Shown piece by piece: positions 47,899 through 56,038 of a stretch of DNA of 61,760 bases (position 1 is the first letter of the stretch; the number at the start of each line of letters is the position of its first letter). The stretch covers positions 1-61,760 of the forward strand of contig NZ_JWJE02000021.1 in assembly GCF_000812025.2 (NCBI RefSeq), given 5' to 3'. The notes below the pieces were generated by a model that saw nothing but the letters and a program-made list of their open reading frames with translations, was not told the origin of the DNA and searched no databases. The position numbers and the translations under genes are program-made. This DNA comes from Bacillus thermotolerans (lineage in GTDB: Bacteria > Bacillota > Bacilli > Bacillales > Domibacillaceae).

Positions 47899-49305
47899 AT
47901 GACATACACAAAAAGTCAGGAGGCTCAACTGATCGCCGAAAATGAAGAATTAAAAAAAGCAATAGATTCTTCATATGATGGAATATGGATCTGCGACGCG
48001 GAGGGCAAAACATTATTTATAAACCCAGCAATTGAAAGAATTACTGGATTAAGAAAGGAAACAGTGATTGGAAGAAATATGAGCGACCTTGTGAAAAAAG
48101 GAATATTCGATAAAAGTGCAACTATAGAGGTCATAAAAAAGAAACAGACAGTTACTATTATGCAAAAAGTTAGTACAGGCATTACTACCATTGTGACGGG
48201 TACACCTATATTTAATAACAGCGGCGAGTTAAGGCGCATCATTTCAAATGTAAGAGATATTACTGAACTTATTACATTAAAGGAAAAAATGCAGAAACTA
48301 GAAGCAGAGCGTAATCGTTATCAGTCTGAGTTAAGCAGTCTACGTCTTCATGTGGAAAAGGTAAACGGCATCGTCTTAAAATCCAAAAGTATGAATGAGT
48401 TAGTCGATAGTGCTATGCATGTAGCTCAATACGACACAACCATCCTGCTTCAAGGGGAATCAGGTACCGGAAAAGAAGTAATGGCTCAACTAATTCATAA
48501 CACTAGTCCAAGAAAAGAATCAGGCGCGTTCATTCGTGTAAACTGCAGTGCCATACCTGAGGCTCTGCTTGAATCAGAGCTATTTGGCTATGAAGAGGGT
48601 GCGTTCACTGGTGCCAGAAAACAAGGTAAGCCGGGTATGTTCGAGCTGGCGAATAACGGAACATTATTTCTGGATGAGATTGGTGAATTGCCGTTAACCA
48701 CTCAAGCAAAATTCTTGCGTGTTATTCAAGAGAGAGAGGTCATGCGCCTAGAAGGTACTAAACCAATTAAGGTTAATGTAAGGCTCATCACGGCAACCAA
48801 TCGAAGTTTAGCAGAAATGGTGGCTGCTGGTGAATTCCGGCCGGATTTATTCTATCGGTTAAATGTCGTGCCGCTCACCCTTCCCCCGCTAAATCAAAGA
48901 AAAGAGGACATTCCCTTACTTGTTGAGCATTTCACTGCTCAATTCAACGAACATTATCAAATGAAGAAACGTCTCTCTCATAGCGCTATAAAAGATTTAC
49001 TCGACTACCCTTGGCCTGGTAATGTGAGAGAACTAAAAAATATTATAGAAAGAGCATTTGTCACCTCTCCTAACGAAATCATTACTAGTAATGAACTCCC
49101 TTCCTTTCTAAGGATGAAAGAAACAGCAAAGTATAACTTTCAAGCAGGTACCTTAAAGGAAGAAGTCGCTCGTTTTGAAAAAGAATTAATCCAATCTGTG
49201 ATAAACAAATCTGACACAACTTATGAAGCAGCCGAACTACTCGGTATAAATCAATCAACAGTCGTAAGAAAAATGAAAAAATACCAATTATCTATGCAAA
49301 GTTAA
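47899..49305 (+). CDS. PAS-containing sigma-54-dependent transcriptional activator
   Basis: A 468-residue enhancer-binding protein: short coiled coil (1-20), PAS sensor (about 15-125), linker coiled coil (125-155), AAA+ domain (about 160-395) with Walker A GESGTGKE (186-193), GAFTGA sigma-54 loop (234-239), Walker B TLFLDEIGEL and arginine finger region FRPDLFYRLN, and a Fis-type HTH (about 425-465, TYEAAELLGINQSTVVRKMKKY). It must start at 47899 or later, because TGA at 47893 closes the frame. It sits just upstream of a sigma-54 promoter (49457) and is the only such activator in the window, so it is the likely activator of both sigma-54 operons here. Confidence 0.93.
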   Translation: MTYTKSQEAQLIAENEELKKAIDSSYDGIWICDAEGKTLFINPAIERITGLRKETVIGRNMSDLVKKGIFDKSATIEVIKKKQTVTIMQKVSTGITTIVTGTPIFNNSGELRRIISNVRDITELITLKEKMQKLEAERNRYQSELSSLRLHVEKVNGIVLKSKSMNELVDSAMHVAQYDTTILLQGESGTGKEVMAQLIHNTSPRKESGAFIRVNCSAIPEALLESELFGYEEGAFTGARKQGKPGMFELANNGTLFLDEIGELPLTTQAKFLRVIQEREVMRLEGTKPIKVNVRLITATNRSLAEMVAAGEFRPDLFYRLNVVPLTLPPLNQRKEDIPLLVEHFTAQFNEHYQMKKRLSHSAIKDLLDYPWPGNVRELKNIIERAFVTSPNEIITSNELPSFLRMKETAKYNFQAGTLKEEVARFEKELIQSVINKSDTTYEAAELLGINQSTVVRKMKKYQLSMQS

Positions 49306-49310
49306 TGCAA

Positions 49311-49351
49311 AAACGCCTTCCATGCAATATGGCATTGAAGGCTCTTTTTTT
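49311..49351 (+). terminator. terminator of the activator gene
   Basis: GCCTTC-x-ATGC (49315-49325) pairs with GCAT-x-GAAGGC (49332-49342), followed by a T-rich run. Confidence 0.8.
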
Positions 49352-49391
49352 ATTAACTCCAAGGTTTTGTCTTTATGCTGCCTTAAATTTA

Positions 49392-49405
49392 ATGCAAATG
49401 TGCAT
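49392..49405 (+). promoter_or_regulatory. possible upstream activating sequence
   Basis: ATGCA-AATG-TGCAT, a perfect 5+5 inverted repeat 52 bp upstream of the -24 element. Its position fits an enhancer for the Fis-type activator, but it is somewhat closer than usual and the motif is short. Confidence 0.3.
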
Positions 49406-49456
49406 GAACATATAAACCAGTTTCAAAGAAAAAGCCCACCAAACAAGGTCTCTACT

Positions 49457-49474
49457 TTGGCACGAATGTTGCAA
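49457..49474 (+). promoter_or_regulatory. sigma-54 (-24/-12) promoter of the symporter-nitrilase operon
   Basis: TTGGCAC (49457-49463), GAATG, TTGCAA (49469-49474): GG and GC dinucleotides exactly 10 bp apart, matching the TGGCAC-N5-TTGCA consensus. It lies 33 bp upstream of the DUF3311 gene and just after the activator gene. Confidence 0.88.
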
Positions 49475-49507
49475 TTAAGATAAACAAAACAACTAGGGGG
49501 TGAAGGA

Positions 49508-49762
49508 ATGAAACATTCGTTTACTGTGATCATGACTGTCTGGTTTATCATCGTCAATGCTCCCCAATTTCTTCCTGCTTTGGACAGAATAGAACCCGCT
49601 ATCTTGGGGATCCCATTTAATCTGTGGTGGATTTGGGGATGGAATTTAGCTATTTCCATTTATCTAATTTATTGTGCGTTTCGTAAGTGGAAAACATATG
49701 ATTTTGATGTAGAAGAAGCACGAGAAGATGCATTCTCTCGTGGGTTGGAGGTGAAAGAATGA
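49508..49762 (+). CDS. DUF3311 small membrane subunit of an SSF symporter
   Basis: An 84-residue protein with two helices (about 5-25 and 35-58), the pattern VNAPQFLPALDRIEPAILGIPFNLWWIWGWN being typical of DUF3311 proteins encoded just before SSF symporters. GGGGGTGAAGG precedes the ATG. Its stop overlaps the start of the SSF gene (ATGA), so translation is coupled. It probably stabilises or regulates the symporter. Confidence 0.82.
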   Translation: MKHSFTVIMTVWFIIVNAPQFLPALDRIEPAILGIPFNLWWIWGWNLAISIYLIYCAFRKWKTYDFDVEEAREDAFSRGLEVKE

Positions 49763-51294
49763 TGAGTTTACCAACGATGGTTTTTTTGTTTCTTGGTATT
49801 TCAATCCTTGTGTATCTATTTATATGTTACTTAGGATACCGGGCTACTAACCAATCTTCCATGGATGACTTTTATTTAGGAGGAAGGGACTTAGGACCTG
49901 TTGTTCTCTTCTTAACAATAGGTGCTTCCTGGTTCAGCATGTGGTTCTTGCTCGGAGCCCCCGGTTCATTCTTCGTTCATGGTGTAGGTTTTAATTCTTT
50001 CTTTATTCTCAACATTGTACTAGGCGTATTCATGTACGTATTCGGAAGAAGAATGTGGGCTCTCGGAAAGATTTACAACTACGTTACCCCGAGCGACATG
50101 CTGGAGCATTATTACGATAGCCGATTTCTACGCCTCATTTCCAGCATTGTCGGCATATACTTGCTCTTCCCATATATCGGCATACAGTTGCTTGGAGCAG
50201 GGGTAGCCTTTGAATTAATAGGAAGCCCATTCTGGCTCGGTGTTGGGAGCATGCTTGTGCTAGTCACCATTTATAGCATGATCGGTGGAATGAAGGCTGT
50301 TGCCTGGACAGACGCCGTTCAAGGAATATTTTATATGCTTCTTACCTGGGGGCTGGCGTTCTGGATGCTTAGTAAAGGTGTATCTGGTATCGGCACACTG
50401 GGTAACTTATTCTCCATGGTTGATGGCCGCTATCCTGATTTCTTGAAGTATCCCGGATCTTCTGGCTACTTCACTCCGCTTAACTGGTTTGCTTACATTG
50501 CTATTTATGTCACAGCTGGCATTGGACTCCCTCATTTATGGACTCGCTACTATATGGCGAAATCGATGAGCGCCTTTAAAGTAGTGCCGATCGGTCATAT
50601 TCTGTTCGCCAGCTGGGGTTTTGTGCCGATCCTTGTTGTCGGTATACTCGGCAAACTATTTATTCCTGATATTGCTATCGTAGACCAAGTGTTCCCTGCT
50701 ATTGTCCTCGAATATTCTCCCGTGATGGCTGTAGTGCTAATCACGGCGGCCTTTGCAGCAGCAATGTCCACGGTTGATTCACAGCTCATGGCGATGGGAA
50801 CCATTTTTACGAAAGACATTTGGCAAGTATTCATCAAAAAAGATAACAGTGAACGGACACTAGTTTGGGTAGGACGTATAGCTATGCTTATTTTAATGAC
50901 TATCTCTGTCGCTTGGACGTTCCTTGCCCAAGGATCAATCGTTGCTCTCTCAATGATTGCCTTTACGTGTGGCTCACTTCTGTTTATGCCGCTGTTTGGT
51001 GTTCTCTTCTATCCAAAAGCGGGCAAATACGCAGCGAATATCAGCTTAATCGCTGGCTTCTTAACATTGTTATTTACAACATATATCGTTCAGGACCCTG
51101 GAGGTGTATATGGCGGAGGGTACGCGCTGTTCATCCAGGTACTTCTGTTCTTTGGAATTGCTCAATTTGAGAAAAACCATTTGAAAGATCGAACAAAGCA
51201 TTATCATGAAGTTCTCAGAAAGAGCATTGATGGAGAATATCAAGCAACGAAGAATGGGCATGATTGGCAAACAGTCAAGACAAAAACGAATTAA
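49759..51294 (+). CDS. sodium:solute symporter (SSF family), nitrilase-linked
   Basis: A 511-residue transporter with about 13 helices: RATNQSSMDDFYLGGRDLGPV, GASWFSMWFLLGAPGSFF, GGMKAVAWTDAVQGIFYML and AFAAAMSTVDSQLMAMGTIFTKD match the SSF fold, nearest in feel to the pantothenate/monocarboxylate branch. It is part of the sigma-54 operon DUF3311-SSF-nitrilase, 17 bp before the nitrilase start. It may import the nitrile or the carboxylate counterpart (an inference). Confidence 0.88.
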   Translation: MMSLPTMVFLFLGISILVYLFICYLGYRATNQSSMDDFYLGGRDLGPVVLFLTIGASWFSMWFLLGAPGSFFVHGVGFNSFFILNIVLGVFMYVFGRRMWALGKIYNYVTPSDMLEHYYDSRFLRLISSIVGIYLLFPYIGIQLLGAGVAFELIGSPFWLGVGSMLVLVTIYSMIGGMKAVAWTDAVQGIFYMLLTWGLAFWMLSKGVSGIGTLGNLFSMVDGRYPDFLKYPGSSGYFTPLNWFAYIAIYVTAGIGLPHLWTRYYMAKSMSAFKVVPIGHILFASWGFVPILVVGILGKLFIPDIAIVDQVFPAIVLEYSPVMAVVLITAAFAAAMSTVDSQLMAMGTIFTKDIWQVFIKKDNSERTLVWVGRIAMLILMTISVAWTFLAQGSIVALSMIAFTCGSLLFMPLFGVLFYPKAGKYAANISLIAGFLTLLFTTYIVQDPGGVYGGGYALFIQVLLFFGIAQFEKNHLKDRTKHYHEVLRKSIDGEYQATKNGHDWQTVKTKTN

Positions 51295-51311
51295 TAAGGA
51301 GAGAGGAAACC

Positions 51312-52340
51312 ATGAAAAACGAAACATTCAAAGCAGCAGCAGTCAACGCTTCACCTTACCTATTTAACTTGGAGAAAACAGTGGAGAAGTGTCTATCGAT
51401 TATAGAGGAGGCAGCTAGTAAAGATGCAAGACTTATTGTATTCCCAGAAACTTTCCTGCCGATGTACCCTTGGTGGATTTGGATGTCAGTCGACAACACA
51501 AAGCGCCTAGAGCTATTCAAGAAGCTATATTATGAGTCTGTCGATATCGCACAAGAGCCATTTCAGAAGATTTGCAGAAAAGCCCGGGAAAAGGAAGTGT
51601 TTGTCGTTATAGGCATAAATGAAAGAGAGCGAACGACTTTATACAATACTCAAGTCTTCATCAATGATCAAGGGGATATTATCGGTAAGCGCCGGAAACT
51701 CGTCCCAACGAGCGAGGAAAGGACTATTTGGGGACGCGGAGACGGCAGCGACTTGTTTGTCCTAGATACCTCTATCGGAAAGATGGGAGGCCTAATTTGC
51801 TATGAGAACTCGATGACTCTTTCCCGTTATGCTCTCTACTCTATGGAAGAACAGTTGCATATCGCTAACTGGCCCGGCTCCAATTATCAAAGCCAACCGA
51901 GAGACCGGACAAAAACAATTGAAACAGTGTCTAAGTTTGTTGCCTTCGAGGGACAAATGTTTGTCATCGCCTCCTCCTCTTGCGTGGGGCAGGAAGAAGT
52001 AGACTTTTATAGAGCAATTGATCCATCTATTGAAGGCAACTTTGATGTTGGAGGTGGGATTTCAGGAATTATTTCTCCATTTGGTGAATTCGTCTCTGAA
52101 CCAGTTGTCAACGAAGAAGGAATCGCTTATGGAGAGATTGATTTAGATAAAATCCTAGATGCAAAACATATGATCGACTGCACTGGCCATTATGCTCGCC
52201 CTGACGTCACTCAATTGATTCTTGACACAACAAAGAAGTCAGCCTTGAATCAGCCACATCAGCCGGAGAAAGTGATCAAATACGAGCCAGTGTTACAAAC
52301 TGATGAGATAGAGGAAAAGCAAACTATCTCTATCGACTGA
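51312..52340 (+). CDS. nitrilase
   Basis: A 342-residue carbon-nitrogen hydrolase from ATG 51312 (MKNETFKAAAVNAS), with GGAGAGAGG upstream; the in-frame start at 51264 lies inside the symporter gene. Catalytic triad Glu46 (FPETFLP), Lys129 (KRRKLVPT) and Cys163 (GLICYENSM), with a further Glu in ERTIWGRGDG. Nitrilases convert nitriles to carboxylate plus ammonia. CYEN replaces the usual CWEN after the catalytic Cys, a notable change at the active site. Fully cytoplasmic; last gene of the sigma-54 operon. Confidence 0.9.
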   Translation: MKNETFKAAAVNASPYLFNLEKTVEKCLSIIEEAASKDARLIVFPETFLPMYPWWIWMSVDNTKRLELFKKLYYESVDIAQEPFQKICRKAREKEVFVVIGINERERTTLYNTQVFINDQGDIIGKRRKLVPTSEERTIWGRGDGSDLFVLDTSIGKMGGLICYENSMTLSRYALYSMEEQLHIANWPGSNYQSQPRDRTKTIETVSKFVAFEGQMFVIASSSCVGQEEVDFYRAIDPSIEGNFDVGGGISGIISPFGEFVSEPVVNEEGIAYGEIDLDKILDAKHMIDCTGHYARPDVTQLILDTTKKSALNQPHQPEKVIKYEPVLQTDEIEEKQTISID

Positions 52341-52369
52341 TAAACCAAAGAACAGAGATGATCACATAT

Positions 52370-52402
52370 AATATCCCCTGGTGTTAATCACTCAGGGGAT
52401 CA
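52370..52402. terminator. terminator between nitrilase and VanZ genes
   Basis: ATCCCCTG (52373-52380) pairs with CAGGGGAT (52393-52400) between convergent genes. Confidence 0.75.
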
Positions 52403-52404
52403 CC

Positions 52405-52899
52405 TCATTTCTTCTTCCTCCCATGCCTTAGCGCATACACCGGCACATACAGCACAAGCGCAATCATCCCGCCAATCAAGTCCAGCACCACATCCTGGAT
52501 CATTGGTGTGCGTCCGCCTGTCTGCAGCTGATGCCACTCATCAAACGCCGCGTACATACCGGTAATGATTAACGCGAGAATCACGCCTGTGTTAATCTGC
52601 TTCGGCCGTATCCAAACGTAGACACGAAACAGCCCGATCGCTAAAAGTCCAAACAACAGCATATGCGCAAACTTCCGAATCATAAATTCTACGAAATAGT
52701 GGTAGCCTCTCGACTCTACGGAAATCTCGCGGCCCCAGTACGTTAACTCAATCTGCGAAAGCGGGCCAGCCAACGGTTCATTTGCCAGTACCTTCTGCAG
52801 CAACGGCACAATCGACTGCTGTTCATAGGTTTGTGATGAAAATAAATAAATGACGCCTGCTATCGCTAAGAGCAGCATCACCTTGAAGATTCCTTTCAT
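52405..52899 (-). CDS. VanZ-family membrane protein
   Basis: A 164-residue protein with four helices. VanZ marks: SRGYHYFVEFMIRKFAHMLLFGLLAIG and YAAFDEWHQLQTGGRTPMIQDVVLDLIGG. VanZ of enterococcal Tn1546 gives low teicoplanin resistance, but most relatives are chromosomal and uncharacterised. Tail ends HGRKKK. Confidence 0.9.
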   Translation of the reverse strand: MKGIFKVMLLLAIAGVIYLFSSQTYEQQSIVPLLQKVLANEPLAGPLSQIELTYWGREISVESRGYHYFVEFMIRKFAHMLLFGLLAIGLFRVYVWIRPKQINTGVILALIITGMYAAFDEWHQLQTGGRTPMIQDVVLDLIGGMIALVLYVPVYALRHGRKKK

Positions 52900-52936
52900 A
52901 TATACACCTCGTACGTAGCAGCTTCTCTAGAAAATT

Positions 52937-53422
52937 TCATTGCTCATTGTAATTCCACATCAACAGCCATTCATCCTTCTCCTCGACGGCAAACACATCC
53001 TGTTCAATGGAGAAGTTGCCATACTTCCCTTTATATTGTTGCACGACGGTGACCCGGTACACAATTTTAAACTCCGGCCCATCCTCCGCCGGTTTCCATA
53101 CCTCTAACTCTACCGGATCATCTAGAGAATACTCAAATGTTTCCACTCCGAAGTGATTCATAAACACATGCGCCCGGTCCTGCAGGTAATGTCCTTTATC
53201 AAATTTCTCCTTCATAAATGGATGAAACAGCTCCCACGACTCCGAAAAATTCCCTTCCTGCTCATATTGATAAAATTCATTCACCGCCGCCCACGCTTCT
53301 TCTCCCGGCGATGGCACAATCACCTTCCAGCCAAGCCAGCCGACCGCTGCCCCGATCACTGCAAGCAACAAGACACGGGTCACACTTCCAGCTCTTTGCC
53401 GCTTTCTGAACACAGCCACCAC
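52937..53422 (-). CDS. conserved membrane-anchored protein with NTF2-like extracellular domain
   Basis: A 161-residue protein with a basic N terminus, one membrane helix (about 16-38) and an extracellular domain with AVNEFYQYEQEGNFSESWELFHPFMKEKF and YRVTVVQQYKGKYGNFSIEQDVFAV...WLLMWNYN, resembling NTF2-like folds. The ATG at 53422 has AAGGGGTGGTGG upstream. Function unknown. Confidence 0.7.
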   Translation of the reverse strand: MVAVFRKRQRAGSVTRVLLLAVIGAAVGWLGWKVIVPSPGEEAWAAVNEFYQYEQEGNFSESWELFHPFMKEKFDKGHYLQDRAHVFMNHFGVETFEYSLDDPVELEVWKPAEDGPEFKIVYRVTVVQQYKGKYGNFSIEQDVFAVEEKDEWLLMWNYNEQ

Positions 53423-53482
53423 CCCTTAAAAAGGTGCCTATTTGAGCGTATTCAAAAAGACAACAATTTACCACCGAACGCG

Positions 53483-53512
53483 AAAAAAGCCAGCTTCCTT
53501 TATGCAGCTGAC
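53483..53512 (-). terminator. terminator of the 137-aa gene
   Basis: AAAGCCAGCT pairs with AGCTGACTTT, with an A run on its left for minus-strand termination. Confidence 0.78.
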
Positions 53513-53528
53513 TTTTATGCTCTATCTA

Positions 53529-53942
53529 TCACTGATTAAGCTCTTTATAGGCCAGCATCTTTAGGGCTAGCACTTCTTCCTCTGTAAGCTTTCCTTCCAG
53601 CTTATTCAAGATCTCTTGCTTATTCCCGCTTTGCAGGTCAGACTGGATCTCTTTCAATTCACTGACATTAAACTTTGTGGCAAGCTCACGAACGGCCTCT
53701 TCCTTCGTCTGGAAAGGCAGCGACTCACTATTGACATTGGTCCCTTCTGCGATAAACTCCTGCAGCTGCGGGTCATTCTTCACCTGTTCCTTCAGCTTGT
53801 CCAATTCCCCGCTGTTCTCAAGCTGTGCGGACACTTCCTCCATTACTTTGTCGGAAACAAACTGTGTGCCAAAGTAAAGCCCCGCAATCCCAAGCAGCAC
53901 GACAAACCCTACGATTCCAAGAAGCACTTTTATTAGTCTCAA
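53529..53942 (-). CDS. membrane-anchored helical protein, unknown
   Basis: A 137-residue protein: N-terminal helix (about 4-24) then a soluble, mostly helical and acidic region (EEVSAQLENSGELDKLKEQV, NKLEGKLTEEEVLALKMLAYKELNQ). It starts at TTG 53942 with GGGAGGGATGAGGA upstream; an ATG 6 bp earlier is in another frame. I do not recognise a family with certainty. It lies in a block of small envelope genes between the two sigma-54 operons. Confidence 0.7.
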   Translation of the reverse strand: MRLIKVLLGIVGFVVLLGIAGLYFGTQFVSDKVMEEVSAQLENSGELDKLKEQVKNDPQLQEFIAEGTNVNSESLPFQTKEEAVRELATKFNVSELKEIQSDLQSGNKQEILNKLEGKLTEEEVLALKMLAYKELNQ

Positions 53943-54024
53943 TCCTCATCCCTCCCGACTTGATTATACTATGGACTAGAGGAAAAGGGACAAGGAAAAA
54001 AGACCGATTTACCTCCACACTAAA

Positions 54025-54054
54025 AAAGCCGGCACCCTCATGGATACCGGCTTT
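54025..54054 (-). terminator. terminator of the DUF4282 gene
   Basis: AAAGCCGG (54025-54032) pairs with CCGGCTTT (54047-54054). Confidence 0.82.
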
Positions 54055-54058
54055 CTTC

Positions 54059-54331
54059 TTACGAGTCGGCGCCCTTGCGATGGGACACCTTTCTTTCAAT
54101 GTGACGCAAGGAATCGTATATTTTGAACGAGATAATCAATAACTCACAGTACACACGAACGGCAATCGGACCAAGGATAATCGTTAATAATCCGGTGATC
54201 ACGGCTCCAGCACCGCCGCCTGAAGCAAGGAGAACGATCCCCCAAATAATAGAGGCGACAACCCCGATCCAGAAAATGATTTTGATAATAGCAGGAGTGA
54301 TCATCCGGTCGAAACTCGTCAAGCTGCTCAT
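54059..54331 (-). CDS. DUF4282 membrane protein
   Basis: A 90-residue protein with two helices (about 15-33 and 40-65). FDRMITPAIIKIIFWIGVVAS and the following LLTIILGPIAVRVYCELLIISFKIYDSLRHIE are the DUF4282 pattern. Function unknown; widespread in Gram-positive bacteria. GGAGGGATAT precedes the ATG. Confidence 0.85.
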   Translation of the reverse strand: MSSLTSFDRMITPAIIKIIFWIGVVASIIWGIVLLASGGGAGAVITGLLTIILGPIAVRVYCELLIISFKIYDSLRHIERKVSHRKGADS

Positions 54332-54455
54332 CTATATCCCTCCTATTAAGATAAATGACTTACAGTATATATGTATGACGGGCATGAGGGGGATAGACAT
54401 GTATGGGCAAAAAAGGACAAGCTAAAAATTTCAGCTTTTCTAGCTTCGAACATAG

Positions 54456-54501
54456 AAAAAGCCTGCAGGCAAGCCGATGTTTATCGAGCTTGTCTGCAGG
54501 C
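54456..54501 (-). terminator. terminator of the N-demethylase operon
   Basis: GCCTGCAGGCAAGC (54461-54474) pairs with GCTTGTCTGCAGGC (54488-54501); A run on the left. It ends the hemA-to-ALDH transcript. Confidence 0.88.
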
Positions 54502-54525
54502 GAAGAAAAATGGGATATTTAAGAC

Positions 54526-56019
54526 TTATTTGTTTGGAAACCAGCCTACAGGCTCTACAGCAAGGTTCACGTTGATCTGCTTGACTTCCTGGAAGTCCTC
54601 TAAACCATATGTTCCAAGGCTGCGGCCGATTCCGCTTTGCTTGTAGCCGCCCCATGGAGCTTCTACATACGTAGGGTGGTAAGAGTTCACCCAAGTGATT
54701 CCAGCGCGAACCTTTTTAATCACGCGCATCGCTTTCGCTCCGTCACCTGAGAATACGCCGCCAGCTAAGCCATACACTGTGTCATTCGCTAACTTAATCG
54801 CTTCTGCTTCATCTTTAAACTTTTGGATCGTTACAACTGGTCCAAAGATCTCTTCCTGCACGATGCGCATATCAGATGTCACATCTGTGAAAACTGTTGG
54901 CTCGATGAAGAACCCTTGATCCAAGCCGTTTTCTGTTAAGCGACGGCCGCCGCACGCCAGTGTCGCTCCTTCTTTCTTGCCGATTTCGATGTAATTTAAG
55001 ATCGTATTCATTTGATTTTCACTGTTAATCGCACCTACTTGGGAATTCTCATCCAGGCCAGGTCCAACTTTAATTTGTTTCGCACGTTCCACGTAGCGTT
55101 CTACGAATTTATCGTAAATGCTTTCTTCTACTAAAATACGGCTTCCGGATGAGCATACTTGACCAGCGCCGAAGAAAATTCCGAATAACGCATAATCGAC
55201 AGCTGTTTCAAAGTCGGCATCTGCGAAAATGATATTAGGAGATTTTCCGCCTAGCTCTAGAGACACTTTCTTTAAGTTTCCTGCAGCAGCTTTCATAATT
55301 TCGCGTCCAACCTCTGTGCTTCCTGTGAAGGAGACAAGATCCACATCATGGCTTTCTGCGATCGTCTGGCCAACGACGGAACCTTTACCCATTACCAGGT
55401 TAACGACACCTTTTGGCACACCGACTTCTTCAATGATTTCTACTAGTTTCATAGCTGTGATTGGCGTAGATTCTGCCGGCTTGTACACAATCGTATTTCC
55501 TGCAGCTAGTGCTGGAGCGATTTTCCACACACTCATTAATAATGGGAAGTTCCAAGGAACAATGAGTCCTGTCACGCCAACTGGCTCTTTCACAACCATC
55601 GCTTGTACATCCTCAGGTACTTGGTATGTCTCGCCCTCAGGCGCTAGAATCAATCCAGCGTAATAACGGAAGCATGTCGCCGCATCACTGATATCGAATT
55701 CAGCTTCTGCTTTCAATTTACCGTTGTCCATCACTTCTAGCTTCACTAATTCATCAAAGTTCTCTTCAATCTTGTCTGCAATTTTATTTAAGTATTTTGC
55801 CCGCTCATGTGTCGTTAGTTCCGACCACACACCGCTTTCAAACGCAGCTTTTGCCACAGCAATGGCTTCTTCTGTTTCTTCTTTTGTTGCTCTTGGGGCT
55901 ATAGCGATCACTTCTTGGTTGGCAGGATTGATTACTGTGTTTACATCAGAATTTGTAGAGTCTTTCCACTCACCGTTAATATATAGTTTTAATTCGATTG
56001 CTTGAGTTTGTACAGTCAT
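54526..56019 (-). CDS. aldehyde dehydrogenase (betaine-aldehyde dehydrogenase-like)
   Basis: A 497-residue NAD(P)-dependent ALDH: Asn in VPWNFPLLM, GSTEVG nucleotide loop, catalytic Glu in LELGGKSPN, nucleophile Cys in GAGQVCSSGSR (about residue 297), and EEIFGPV. The C-terminal PWGGYKQSGIGRSLGTYGLEDFQEVKQ resembles BetB/GbsA-type enzymes of Bacilli. Last gene of the operon, 19 bp after the reductase. In this setting it would oxidise the aldehyde released by the demethylase (formaldehyde or a larger aldehyde) or a related intermediate (an inference). Confidence 0.9.
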   Translation of the reverse strand: MTVQTQAIELKLYINGEWKDSTNSDVNTVINPANQEVIAIAPRATKEETEEAIAVAKAAFESGVWSELTTHERAKYLNKIADKIEENFDELVKLEVMDNGKLKAEAEFDISDAATCFRYYAGLILAPEGETYQVPEDVQAMVVKEPVGVTGLIVPWNFPLLMSVWKIAPALAAGNTIVYKPAESTPITAMKLVEIIEEVGVPKGVVNLVMGKGSVVGQTIAESHDVDLVSFTGSTEVGREIMKAAAGNLKKVSLELGGKSPNIIFADADFETAVDYALFGIFFGAGQVCSSGSRILVEESIYDKFVERYVERAKQIKVGPGLDENSQVGAINSENQMNTILNYIEIGKKEGATLACGGRRLTENGLDQGFFIEPTVFTDVTSDMRIVQEEIFGPVVTIQKFKDEAEAIKLANDTVYGLAGGVFSGDGAKAMRVIKKVRAGITWVNSYHPTYVEAPWGGYKQSGIGRSLGTYGLEDFQEVKQINVNLAVEPVGWFPNK

Positions 56020-56038
56020 TTGTTATCCACCTCGTCCA

